From the NCBI GenBank assembly GCA_027041035.1, contig JALULB010000283.1, forward strand, positions 1 to 8,243: a DNA stretch of 8,243 nt, in the 5' to 3' direction. This stretch comes from Sedimenticola sp. (lineage in GTDB: Bacteria; Pseudomonadota; Gammaproteobacteria; Chromatiales; Chromatiaceae). The notes under the pieces were generated by a model. The model worked only from the letters and a program-made list of their open reading frames with translations, was not told the DNA's origin and did not search any database. The position numbers and the translations under genes were made by a program. Below, in pieces: positions 1-6,320 of the stretch. Numbering within the stretch: the stretch's first letter is position 1; each line of letters starts with the position of its first letter.

Positions 1-1466
1 TCATTACGCGTAGCCGGCTCCATCAACAGCGCTTCCTGTGGATCGGCGGCGGGAGTCGATGCCGGGATCGTGCCATTGCCCGGCAGGATGGTCTTGAAAC
101 CCTCCTTGACCTCGACGACGTTCGGCAGCAAGCCTCCGTCTCCACCGATCTGGTAGATCGGAACCTCCTGCCCCAGGGTGCCATCGGCATTGACGACACG
201 CAGCGACAGATTCAGGAAGCGGGAATTCGAACCGTTCAACAACCTGAACCGGTACTGGCGCGGCTCGGTGTTCAGAAATGGCCAGGAAACACCATTCACC
301 ACCATGACGTTGAAGAACGCTTCCGGGTTCCAGATCGGCGCGATATCGCTGTCGGGGCTGAAGTTGATCTTCAGTTGACGACGTTTCAGCCCTTCGAAGA
401 AGGCCCGATCGCGCGGATAGAACAACGACCCATTGCGATTGAAGGAGCGATCCTGAATCACGATCGGAATCTCGAAATAGTTTCCGAACGGATTGTTCCC
501 TTGCGCGTCACCCACCTTGGGCGCCGGGCCAGGCAGATTCAACGCATTCTCCTGCCCGTTGACCGGGTCGCGCAGCAGATAGAAACCCGCCAGGCCGGCA
601 TACACGTTCAATCGGGTGATACCCAGGGCGTGATCGTGATACCACAGGGTGGTTTCGTCCTGGGTGTTGATGTAACGGTAATCGACATAACCCAGATTGC
701 CCGGATTGTTACCCGTGGAGTCGTCGAACAGCGTCCCGGAAGTGGCATAAGCCGCCGGGATGTTTTTCGCTGCCGGCAGCCACCAGGATTCGGGATAGCC
801 ATCACTGTGCGGCTCGACATGCGCGCCATGCAGATGCATTACCAGGGGTACGGGTCCCTGGTATGGCCTGGGATTCTGGCCCGCGCAATCGGTGCGCGGC
901 GCGCCCATGATGCAATCCATCGGTGGATTCGCCCAGTGCAGGGTCTGATCGAGAGATTTCCAAAACAGATGTTTCAGAAATTTCTCTTTCTTGGTGTTCA
1001 GCCTGCCTTTCTTCCTCTGCTTCACCAGATCATTGATCCAACGAATACGCGTCGTCACATTCGACTGGGCTTCGATGCTGAATGCCGGATAGTTGAAGGT
1101 GGAATTCAGGCTCGGCGCCACCTTAGGAACAGCATCTTCGGCACGCCCATAGCCCCATACCTTAGTCGGCTTGAATGCCCCATTCTTGCACCTTGCCGGT
1201 TTCCGGCAACCCGTCTTTGGCAGTATCTGCTGTTTGAACTGCCGGGCGGCAATCTCGTAGTCGTTACCCACGGCACTGTTCGTGCTCTTGGGCATCTCCG
1301 GCGGGATCACCAACGGAGACACGTACTTTGGAATGATTGTCGGATCCAGCGAGCCACCCGGCACCGGTGCCGCCGTGACGGCCAGCGGCAGACCCAGCGT
1401 GGATGTAACGAGTACGGAGCGGATAGCGACAGACAGCCGGAAACCGCACGATTCTTGTGCATACAT
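1..1466 (-). CDS. CotA/bilirubin-oxidase-like multicopper oxidase, partial (C-terminus off the left edge)
   Basis: Secreted multicopper oxidase, expected to oxidise phenolic, bilirubin-like or metal substrates and reduce O2 to water. The frame runs 488 codons from the ATG at 1466-1464 to the left edge with no stop. The start is fixed by a GGGGAG Shine-Dalgarno at 1475-1480, 8 nt upstream, and an in-frame TAG just beyond it. Residues 9-33 form a Sec-type signal peptide without a twin arginine. HLHG (211-214) and WYHDHA (275-280) supply the first two copper-ligand HxH pairs, followed by a TRLNVYAGLAGFYLLRD stretch typical of CotA. A second-domain signature (VNGVSWPFLN, YRFRLLNGSNSRFLNL, QIGGDGGLLPN) follows. 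The HxxHxH and HCHxxxH ligands should lie in the missing part. The first ligands sit at residue 211, against 105 in CotA, so about 100 extra N-terminal residues are present, with Cys at 87, 93, 185 and 194. Family call is firm; substrate is unknown. Confidence 0.93.
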   Translation of the reverse strand, partial: MYAQESCGFRLSVAIRSVLVTSTLGLPLAVTAAPVPGGSLDPTIIPKYVSPLVIPPEMPKSTNSAVGNDYEIAARQFKQQILPKTGCRKPARCKNGAFKPTKVWGYGRAEDAVPKVAPSLNSTFNYPAFSIEAQSNVTTRIRWINDLVKQRKKGRLNTKKEKFLKHLFWKSLDQTLHWANPPMDCIMGAPRTDCAGQNPRPYQGPVPLVMHLHGAHVEPHSDGYPESWWLPAAKNIPAAYATSGTLFDDSTGNNPGNLGYVDYRYINTQDETTLWYHDHALGITRLNVYAGLAGFYLLRDPVNGQENALNLPGPAPKVGDAQGNNPFGNYFEIPIVIQDRSFNRNGSLFYPRDRAFFEGLKRRQLKINFSPDSDIAPIWNPEAFFNVMVVNGVSWPFLNTEPRQYRFRLLNGSNSRFLNLSLRVVNADGTLGQEVPIYQIGGDGGLLPNVVEVKEGFKTILPGNGTIPASTPAADPQEALLMEPATRN

Positions 1467-1666
1467 TGGAGTTGCTCCCCCATGCTATTGATTATCAAGG
1501 ATCAAGATGTGTGAACTTGACCCATCCTCCCTTTCCCGATACTCAATAACGCGGATACTGCAAGCCCGCGGACCTACCGACTGTCAGCCGGCTACCCCTC
1601 CCTTAGTAGCCGACATATCCCACTATCCAAGGGGATACGCCAACTCACGAGATCAGAGGATTTTTA
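1467..1666 (-). promoter_or_regulatory. Structured leader/upstream region of the multicopper oxidase gene
   Basis: This is the 200-nt gap between the stop of the sorted-protein gene and the oxidase start. Seen directly: a perfect 7-bp inverted repeat 1589-1595/1606-1612 with a 10-nt spacer; a 6-bp inverted repeat 1616-1621/1632-1637; and a small TTGAT-T-ATCAA palindrome at 1488-1498, shortly upstream of the Shine-Dalgarno. The first hairpin has no U-tract after it on the minus strand, so it is not an obvious terminator. Its loop region carries GGAGGGG on the minus strand (1595-1601). No strong sigma-70 promoter was found; a TTGCAG/TATCGG pair with 16-nt spacing is only a weak candidate. Whether the oxidase has its own promoter or is read through from upstream cannot be decided here. 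Confidence 0.4.
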
Positions 1667-2392
1667 TTATGCTGTTATTCTTGTCACCCGCCGCCGCAAC
1701 AGGCCGATACCCGCCAGCAATAACAACCAGCTGGCCGGAGCCGGAGCGGGATTCACTTGGACGTTATCGATCAGCAACGCCGTATCCCCGATATCATCGC
1801 CGGCGTCGGCAACGAAGAACTCAAACACGTGCGCGCCCGCGGGCACGAACAGGTTCACCGGCTGCCAACCAAGACGGCCATCGACATACTGCTCGTCGTT
1901 CGGCCCGATGATCGCGATATTGTCGAAGCCGGTCTGCGCCGCATAGCTGCCGTTGTTCCCGCCGACCGCGCCGCCGACGATCTGGATGCCATCGAGCAGA
2001 ATGCCGTAAGGGTCGAACTGACCGCCGGTGATCTCCTCGGTCATCACGTCGTAGTCGAACGACAGAATCACCGGCGCGGCGACGCTGAAGTCCATCCGAA
2101 TCAGCGACACATCCAGCTCTGGCACGCCGTCGCCGGTGACATCGACAAAACTCGCCGGACCGATGCCGCCGGGACCGGTCGTGATATAACCGAACTGGGT
2201 ACCCTGCGTGGCCACCACCGGTGGACCGATAAAGGTCGCGCCGGTTTCCAGCGCTAGTGAACCGTATACGATGCTGACCGATACGCCGGGACCATAAGGC
2301 GCCGCGCTTTCGAAACCAGCCAATTCATAACCACTGGCTTGAACCGCCCAGCATGTCAGCCCGGCCACTACCGCAAGATTAATCTTTCTCAT
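1667..2392 (-). CDS. Secreted protein with PEP-CTERM/VPLPA-type C-terminal sorting signal
   Basis: A 241-residue exported protein of unknown function. The ATG at 2392 is supported by a GGAGGGG Shine-Dalgarno at 2399-2405. Residues 1-21 form a short signal peptide (basic MRK, then a hydrophobic core). The body is acidic, glycine-rich and predicted beta-rich, as in surface or matrix proteins of this type, with a calcium-loop-like DVTGDGVPELD at 84-94. It ends in ALLIDNVQV, a segment often seen just before the sorting signal. The C-terminus has the three-part sorting layout: proline-rich PAPAPASW (215-222), hydrophobic LLLLAGIGLL (223-232), then RRR (233-235). The motif is PAPASW rather than classical PEP. 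Members of this class are known to be processed by an exosortase and exported with extracellular polysaccharide; no exosortase is in this window. Codon use and GC match the neighbouring genes. Confidence 0.85.
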   Translation of the reverse strand: MRKINLAVVAGLTCWAVQASGYELAGFESAAPYGPGVSVSIVYGSLALETGATFIGPPVVATQGTQFGYITTGPGGIGPASFVDVTGDGVPELDVSLIRMDFSVAAPVILSFDYDVMTEEITGGQFDPYGILLDGIQIVGGAVGGNNGSYAAQTGFDNIAIIGPNDEQYVDGRLGWQPVNLFVPAGAHVFEFFVADAGDDIGDTALLIDNVQVNPAPAPASWLLLLAGIGLLRRRVTRITA

Positions 2393-2398
2393 TCACAA

Positions 2399-2405
2399 CC
2401 CCTCC
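2399..2405 (-). promoter_or_regulatory. Strong Shine-Dalgarno (GGAGGGG) of the sorted-protein gene
   Basis: Reading on the minus strand, GGAGGGG lies 6 nt upstream of the ATG at 2392 and decides that start. Extended by one base (UGGAGGGG, 2399-2406), it is the exact complement of the CCCCUCCA loop sequence in the candidate minus-strand RNA at 3814-3821. Any regulatory meaning of that match is inference. Confidence 0.7.
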
Positions 2406-3350
2406 ACAGGACGATTAGTATTTCTATTCTGACCCGGACTACTCGGAAAACAGCCGGTCAATCAAACAGAATCTATGCAATTTATATGCCGAATATATTT
2501 CTCTTTTTATTTCATGAAGTTATAACCCACATGACACCTACGACCTCGATTGCACACCTAATCGCACCGCGATAAAACAAACCAAATCCACCCTTCGATC
2601 CTGTTGAATCCAGCCAACCAGCGAGCATCCTGGAATTCCCTGGCCACACCCTATCTCCTTGTTTATCATGAACATGATGGGAGGAAGTGCTATCCTCATA
2701 ACCCCCTTGGCAGCGACGGTTAAACTCACAACACGGAGAGCCGGCCCATGGAACGACCCTCGCCCAAAATGTAAACATTCCTGACAGTTGATCGTGCCGC
2801 CATTCCATGCTGGGCAACTCGATTCCGTTTGGAATCCACTCTGAAAACACCACAAGCGCCACATCCATTCATTCAGTGAGTCCTCCTGGAACGCCTCCGT
2901 GATTTCTCTTCACTCTTCCCAGCTCAACGGGAGCCAACCCACCCGAGATACCTCCAGCATTGTTCAAGCCATTCCGCTGAAAATGATTATGCAACAACGA
3001 GGCCAGAACATGATTATCAATATATTTCAATAAGTTGCATTAGACTCAATAAAGACTTTGCAGACTCTCGGATAGATTGATCGGTAGTGTGTAAAATCAA
3101 CTTCTTGACACGAATCAAACCGCCCATTTCATACAACAAGCATCAAGTTACTGATTTAATTACTATCGAAGAGAAGCACTTAAGGTTCGGTTAATCGATG
3201 CTTAAGAAAATAGGACAACAACGCCTCCAGAGCTAACAAACACCCACATCAAGATGTAAAATTTGTTGACACTTATTTGCAAATAGGCGCTTGCTCGTAA
3301 ACGTACACGCCCATTGAACGCACCCGGGAGAAGGTAGAAAACGTGAAAAG
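2406..3350. other. Long AT-richer intergenic region, no supported gene
   Basis: About 950 bp without a convincing gene. It is visibly richer in A+T than the flanking coding DNA, especially 2460-2530 and 2980-3290. On the minus strand two overlapping frames stay open between about 2512 and 2868 (118 and 108 codons). Neither has a good ribosome-binding site or a recognisable domain, and their Cys/Trp/His-rich composition is unlike the neighbours. Other things seen: a perfect 12-bp palindrome TATTTGCAAATA at 3274-3285, and TTGACA hexamers at 3105-3110 and 3266-3271 on the plus strand that lack good -10 partners. The promoter of the sorted-protein gene should lie in 2400-2530, but no clear -35/-10 pair was found. 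This may be a decayed element or regulatory DNA. Confidence 0.5.
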
Positions 3351-3663
3351 GATAAGCACATCGTAACTACTCGCCCATGGTGCTCCAACGTTACACAGTC
3401 GCCGCTATTGGCTGTTTCTGGAGGAAACGTCGGCGGCAGGGGTGAGTCCATACTGAAAGTCCGGTGGACTTTCAGTATGGATGAACGCTCCACCAGGGAG
3501 GGTGGAAGCTGGACGCTGAGGCGAAGCATGGAGTACGCCACCGCAGCGCCGCCGTCGAGCCTACAGGGATGTATTGACGGCGTTTTCCGGAAGAAACAGC
3601 CAATTGCGGTGACGATTTCTACAGGGGACGAGTAGTTACAGCACATCTTGTCATGTGCTAATC
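3351..3663. repeat. Nested inverted-repeat element (MITE-like or structured-RNA locus), 313 bp
   Basis: The two ends are imperfect inverted copies of each other in three matching blocks: 3351-3361 with 3653-3663 (one mismatch in 11), 3363-3373 with 3629-3639 (perfect 11), and 3407-3419 with 3592-3604 (perfect 13). The right arm has a 13-nt insertion between the outer blocks, which itself forms a 7-bp hairpin with the end block (3640-3646/3653-3659). Between the arms are a perfect 16-bp inverted repeat (3447-3462/3466-3481), a 6-bp hairpin (3489-3494/3501-3506), and a two-part hairpin (3550-3556/3576-3582 outside, 3562-3565/3570-3573 inside). No clear target-site duplication and no protein-coding gene were found. 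It could be a non-autonomous mobile element, a REP-like array or a structured RNA gene. Confidence 0.7.
3447..3481. repeat. Perfect 16-bp inverted repeat with a 3-nt loop
   Basis: The arms 3447-3462 and 3466-3481 are exact reverse complements, separated only by GGT. There is no T-run on either side in either direction, so it is not an intrinsic terminator by sequence. It lies inside the larger inverted-repeat element and is its strongest single hairpin. Such a tight perfect palindrome could extrude as a cruciform, form a very stable RNA hairpin, or be the recognition structure of a hairpin-binding transposase or RNase. Confidence 0.85.
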
Positions 3664-3735
3664 GACGGTAAGGGGAGCATGCTACCATCCGAGCTCGGAC
3701 ACCAACAGGACGTGCGGCGGCAACTATCGCGGACA

Positions 3736-3766
3736 ATAAAAAGCCGGTGTCTGGGGGGACACCGGC
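3736..3766 (-). terminator. Rho-independent terminator, minus strand
   Basis: On the minus strand a perfect 9-bp stem (3758-3766 with 3743-3751) and a 6-nt C-rich loop (3752-3757) are followed directly by TTTTT (3738-3742) and then ATTG. This is a textbook intrinsic terminator for a right-to-left transcript. It lies about 200 bp beyond the mscS stop, so it ends either the slp-protease-mscS operon transcript or a separate small RNA made from 3767-3960. Confidence 0.85.
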
Positions 3767-3890
3767 GAAGAAGTGATACCCGACTTGGGGAACCCGGGTA
3801 TCCGGGCCGTCTTTGGAGGGGAAACATCCGGCCCAAACGCTACGTAACGCTTGGCAATATGACCCAGGCCCGGCAAAAAAAGTTTCCTGG
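3736..3890 (-). ncRNA. Candidate small RNA or structured 3'UTR with C-rich loops
   Basis: Between the mscS stop and the terminator the minus strand can form three successive hairpins. The first is 3804-3809/3829-3834, with an inner UUU/AAA step and loop CCCCUCC. The second is 3775-3782/3795-3802, with UUCCCC in its loop. The third is the terminator hairpin, with a CCCCCA loop. Repeated C-rich, unpaired loops that can pair with Shine-Dalgarno sequences are a known feature of several bacterial regulatory RNAs. A very AT-rich block at 3896-3960 lies just upstream and could hold a promoter (TATAAA-like at about 3914), but no good -35 was found. Weak T7 runs on the minus strand at 3950-3956 and 3875-3881 could separate it from mscS. 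The 5' end is a guess. Confidence 0.4.
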
Positions 3891-3968
3891 AAATCGGAAA
3901 ATTTGAGAATTATTTTATAAGCAATTGATTAAACTTATGTTTTAACAACAAAAAAACACCGCAACCCA

Positions 3969-5084
3969 TCAGTTTCCCGGCAGTTCCTTGATGTAGATAT
4001 CCTGCTTGGCAAAGGGTATTTCGATACCCTCGCGATTGAACGCCTTGTAAGTCTGCTCCAGCAGGCTGTCGATCGCGCGCCCGCGCAGACGCGGATCGTT
4101 GACCCAGCAGAGCAGCTCGAAATCCAGGCTGGAGGCACCGAACGCACGGAAACGCACCCGGGGCGCGGGCGTGCTGACCACATCGTCGTTACCCTTGGCG
4201 ACTGCCAGCAACACACGTCGGATCTGGTCGATATCCGAGCCATAGGCCGCGCCGACCGGCATGCGGATGCGGTACTTGGTATACGGTCCACCGGATTCAT
4301 TGATGATCTTCGAATTGCCCATCACCGAGTTCGGAATCGTCAGCTCCACGTCATCGCGCGTCAGGATACGCGTGCTGCGCACACCGATATGCGTGACCTC
4401 GCCGCGTTCGGCGGAATCCAGCACGATGTAGTCACCGATCTTGTACGGCGCGTCGGTCAGGATGAAGATGCCGGAGATGAAGTTCGCCAGCGTATCCTTG
4501 GCGGCGAAACCCACGGCGATGCCGACCACGCCCGCCGACGCCAGCCAGGCCGTCATGTCGATACCCCAGACATTGAACAGCAGATAGACCGCGATGACGA
4601 TCACCAGCGCGCTGGCCAGGTTGACGAACAACGGCATGGTATGCAGGCTGATCAGGCCGGCGCGATCCGGGCGCTCCGCCAGCGAACGCACCACCAGTCG
4701 GAAGAAGCGACCGAAGAACACCGCCCAGATCAGGATACTGATACTTTTCAGCACCAAGCGAGCGACGTCGCTCCATTCCTCCGGCAGCTCGATGAGGTTC
4801 AGCGCGATCAGCAGGCCGATCAGCAAAAGCGTATAGAACAACGGCGGCCGCAGCAGCCGGATCAGCTGATCGTCGAAATCGAAGTCGGTCTTCTTCGCCA
4901 AGCGGTGCAGAATGGCACCCAGCAGCCAGGTCACCAGCAGCGCGACGAGCAGACCGGCCAGCACCACGACGACGGCCTGTAGCACCGGATGATCGCCAAG
5001 CCGGTCGAGTACCGGCTGAATGATCCAGCGGAGCTGCTCGGCCTGCGCTTCCACCGCATCCGCGGCGACCGGCGGCGGGTTCAT
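3969..5084 (-). CDS. MscS-family mechanosensitive ion channel
   Basis: A 371-residue inner-membrane channel of the small-conductance mechanosensitive family, expected to open under membrane tension and release solutes on hypo-osmotic shock. Hydrophobic segments lie at about 34-59, 82-100, 107-132, 150-174 and 178-208. The last is the pore helix, with the small-residue pattern AGVVGIAVGFAAKDTLANF (184-202) and then ISGIFILTDAPYKIGDYI leading into the cytoplasmic beta domain, which ends near the C-terminus (ELLCWVND, about 323-330). With about five membrane segments it has more than three-helix E. coli MscS and fewer than the largest paralogues. The ATG overlaps the TGA of the upstream protease gene as ATGA (5084-5081), implying translational coupling; an AGG 5 nt upstream serves as a weak ribosome-binding site. 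Family assignment is firm; the exact subtype is not. Confidence 0.95.
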   Translation of the reverse strand: MNPPPVAADAVEAQAEQLRWIIQPVLDRLGDHPVLQAVVVVLAGLLVALLVTWLLGAILHRLAKKTDFDFDDQLIRLLRPPLFYTLLLIGLLIALNLIELPEEWSDVARLVLKSISILIWAVFFGRFFRLVVRSLAERPDRAGLISLHTMPLFVNLASALVIVIAVYLLFNVWGIDMTAWLASAGVVGIAVGFAAKDTLANFISGIFILTDAPYKIGDYIVLDSAERGEVTHIGVRSTRILTRDDVELTIPNSVMGNSKIINESGGPYTKYRIRMPVGAAYGSDIDQIRRVLLAVAKGNDDVVSTPAPRVRFRAFGASSLDFELLCWVNDPRLRGRAIDSLLEQTYKAFNREGIEIPFAKQDIYIKELPGN

Positions 5085-6319
5085 AGCGCCTGAAGATGCC
5101 GGATACGCACCGCCGCCGGCGGATGGGTGTGATAGAAAGCCGAATACAACGGATCGGGCGTCAGGGTACTGGCGTTATCGCGATACATCTTCACCAAGCC
5201 GCTGATCAGCGCATGCGCATCCGCCTGTTTCGCGGCGAATTCATCGGCTTGAAACTCGTGTCGCCGCGACAGCATCGACATCAGCGGTTGCAGAAAGAAG
5301 GTGAACACCGGCGACACCAGCATGAACAACAGCAGCGCCTGGGCCGGTCCGACACGCTCCACGCCCAGACCGTGATAGAACCACGTCTGGGTCGACAGCC
5401 AGCCGAGCAACGCCAGGCCGGCCAGCGACATCACCGCCGAGAACAGCAGGTTGGTGCGCACATGATGACGCTTGAAATGCCCCAGCTCATGCGCGAGCAC
5501 CGCCTCGACCTCCTCCGGCGCCAGCCCCTTCAGCAGCGTGTCGTAGAAGACGATGCGCTTGTTCCGTCCAAAGCCGGTGAAATAGGCATTGCCGTGCGCC
5601 GAGCGCTTCGAGCCATCCATCACGAACATGCCATTGCTGTGAAAACCGCAACGCTCCAGCAAGCGTTCCAGGCGCGCCTTCAGCGCTTGATCCTCCAATG
5701 GCGTGAACTTGTTGAACAGCGGCGCGATCAACACCGGGAAGGCCCACAGCATCAGCAGCATGAAGCCCATCCACACCAGCCAGGCCCACAGCCACCAGTA
5801 GTCACCGGCACGCATCATCAACCAGAGTATCACCGCCACCAGCGGCACGCCGAGCACCAGGCCGAGCACCAGTTGCATCGCCAGGTCACGCACATACTGC
5901 GCCGGCGTCATGCGATTGAAGCCGAAACGGTTCTCGATGACGAAGGTGTTATACAGCGACAATGGCAGTTCCAGCAGGCCGCCGATCAACACCACCGCGA
6001 ACACCAGCGCAACGCCATGCCACAGCGGCGCCAGGCCAAGGCCCAGCAACGCATTGTCCAGCCAGTTCAGCCCACCACCCAGCGTCCACGCCAGCAGGAT
6101 CAGCGGCGCCAACAGCAATTCCAGCTTCTGCGCGCCGGCGCGTGCCAAGGTATAGTCCGCCGCCTTCTGATGCGCCTCCAGCGTGATGCGGTCGGCAAAG
6201 GGCTCCGGCACCCGGGCGCGATGATCGCGGACGCTGCGGATCTGGCGCCGGAGCAGCCACCACTGCACGATCACGCTGGCGACGAGAAAACCCAGAAAGA
6301 TCCAACTGAATGCATTCAT
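5081..6319 (-). CDS. Integral-membrane M48 metalloprotease (Ste24p/CAAX protease 1-like)
   Basis: A 412-residue zinc metallopeptidase embedded in the inner membrane. The catalytic HELGH is at 277-281 (two zinc-binding His and the catalytic Glu). The third zinc ligand is Glu355 in EFQADEFA (355-362). The Ste24p hallmark NAYFTGFGRNKRIVFYDTLL lies at 244-263. The N-terminal half has a membrane anchor (about 4-23) and hydrophobic segments near 66-84, 100-122, 150-170 and 176-202; two more follow HELGH (about 290-308 and 327-345). This is the full Ste24p-type layout, longer than HtpX. In bacteria the natural substrate is not a farnesylated CaaX protein; a role in membrane-protein or lipoprotein quality control is inference. 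The ATG is one base after the slp stop (TGA-G-ATG), with AGGA 7 nt upstream inside slp, and the gene runs into mscS, so it is the middle gene of an operon. Confidence 0.95.
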   Translation of the reverse strand: MNAFSWIFLGFLVASVIVQWWLLRRQIRSVRDHRARVPEPFADRITLEAHQKAADYTLARAGAQKLELLLAPLILLAWTLGGGLNWLDNALLGLGLAPLWHGVALVFAVVLIGGLLELPLSLYNTFVIENRFGFNRMTPAQYVRDLAMQLVLGLVLGVPLVAVILWLMMRAGDYWWLWAWLVWMGFMLLMLWAFPVLIAPLFNKFTPLEDQALKARLERLLERCGFHSNGMFVMDGSKRSAHGNAYFTGFGRNKRIVFYDTLLKGLAPEEVEAVLAHELGHFKRHHVRTNLLFSAVMSLAGLALLGWLSTQTWFYHGLGVERVGPAQALLLFMLVSPVFTFFLQPLMSMLSRRHEFQADEFAAKQADAHALISGLVKMYRDNASTLTPDPLYSAFYHTHPPAAVRIRHLQAL

Positions 6320-6320
6320 C

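Larger units (their letters stand above)
3411..3840 (+). ncRNA. Candidate GGA-hairpin RNA (CsrB/RsmZ-like), tentative
   Basis: Read on the plus strand, this stretch has about 19 GGA trinucleotides, several in loops of small hairpins: 3414-3428 (loop TGGAG), 3489-3506 (loop AGGGAG), 3562-3573 (loop GGGA within a longer stem), 3582-3597 (loop CCGGAA), 3775-3802 (GGGGA in the loop). The sequence at 3561-3572 matches the published CsrA selection consensus RUACARGGAUGU at 11 of 12 positions. Known CsrA-sequestering RNAs have this layout. Against it: no plus-strand intrinsic terminator and no strong plus-strand promoter were found, and the hairpins at 3743-3834 fit a minus-strand transcript with a terminator better. 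Treat as a hypothesis. Confidence 0.25.

Noticed and set aside
1484..1499. Fur box upstream of the oxidase
   Set aside because: Only a short TTGAT-T-ATCAA palindrome is present; it is far from the 19-bp Fur consensus.
375..1514. A 379-codon plus-strand open frame
   Set aside because: It is antisense to the multicopper oxidase, whose minus-strand frame has signal peptide, copper motifs and Shine-Dalgarno. The plus-strand peptide has no recognisable domain.
3105..3135. Plus-strand promoter starting with a perfect TTGACA
   Set aside because: No acceptable -10 lies at 16-18 nt; the best hexamers match TATAAT poorly or sit too far away.
3233..3736. A 167-codon minus-strand open frame
   Set aside because: It covers the inverted-repeat element, has no ribosome-binding site and no family features; the openness is explained by the repeats.
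3736..3840. Possible c-di-GMP or other known riboswitch
   Set aside because: The hairpins lack the conserved core sequences of the riboswitch classes I could check by eye, and the next downstream minus-strand gene is more than 1.3 kb away.
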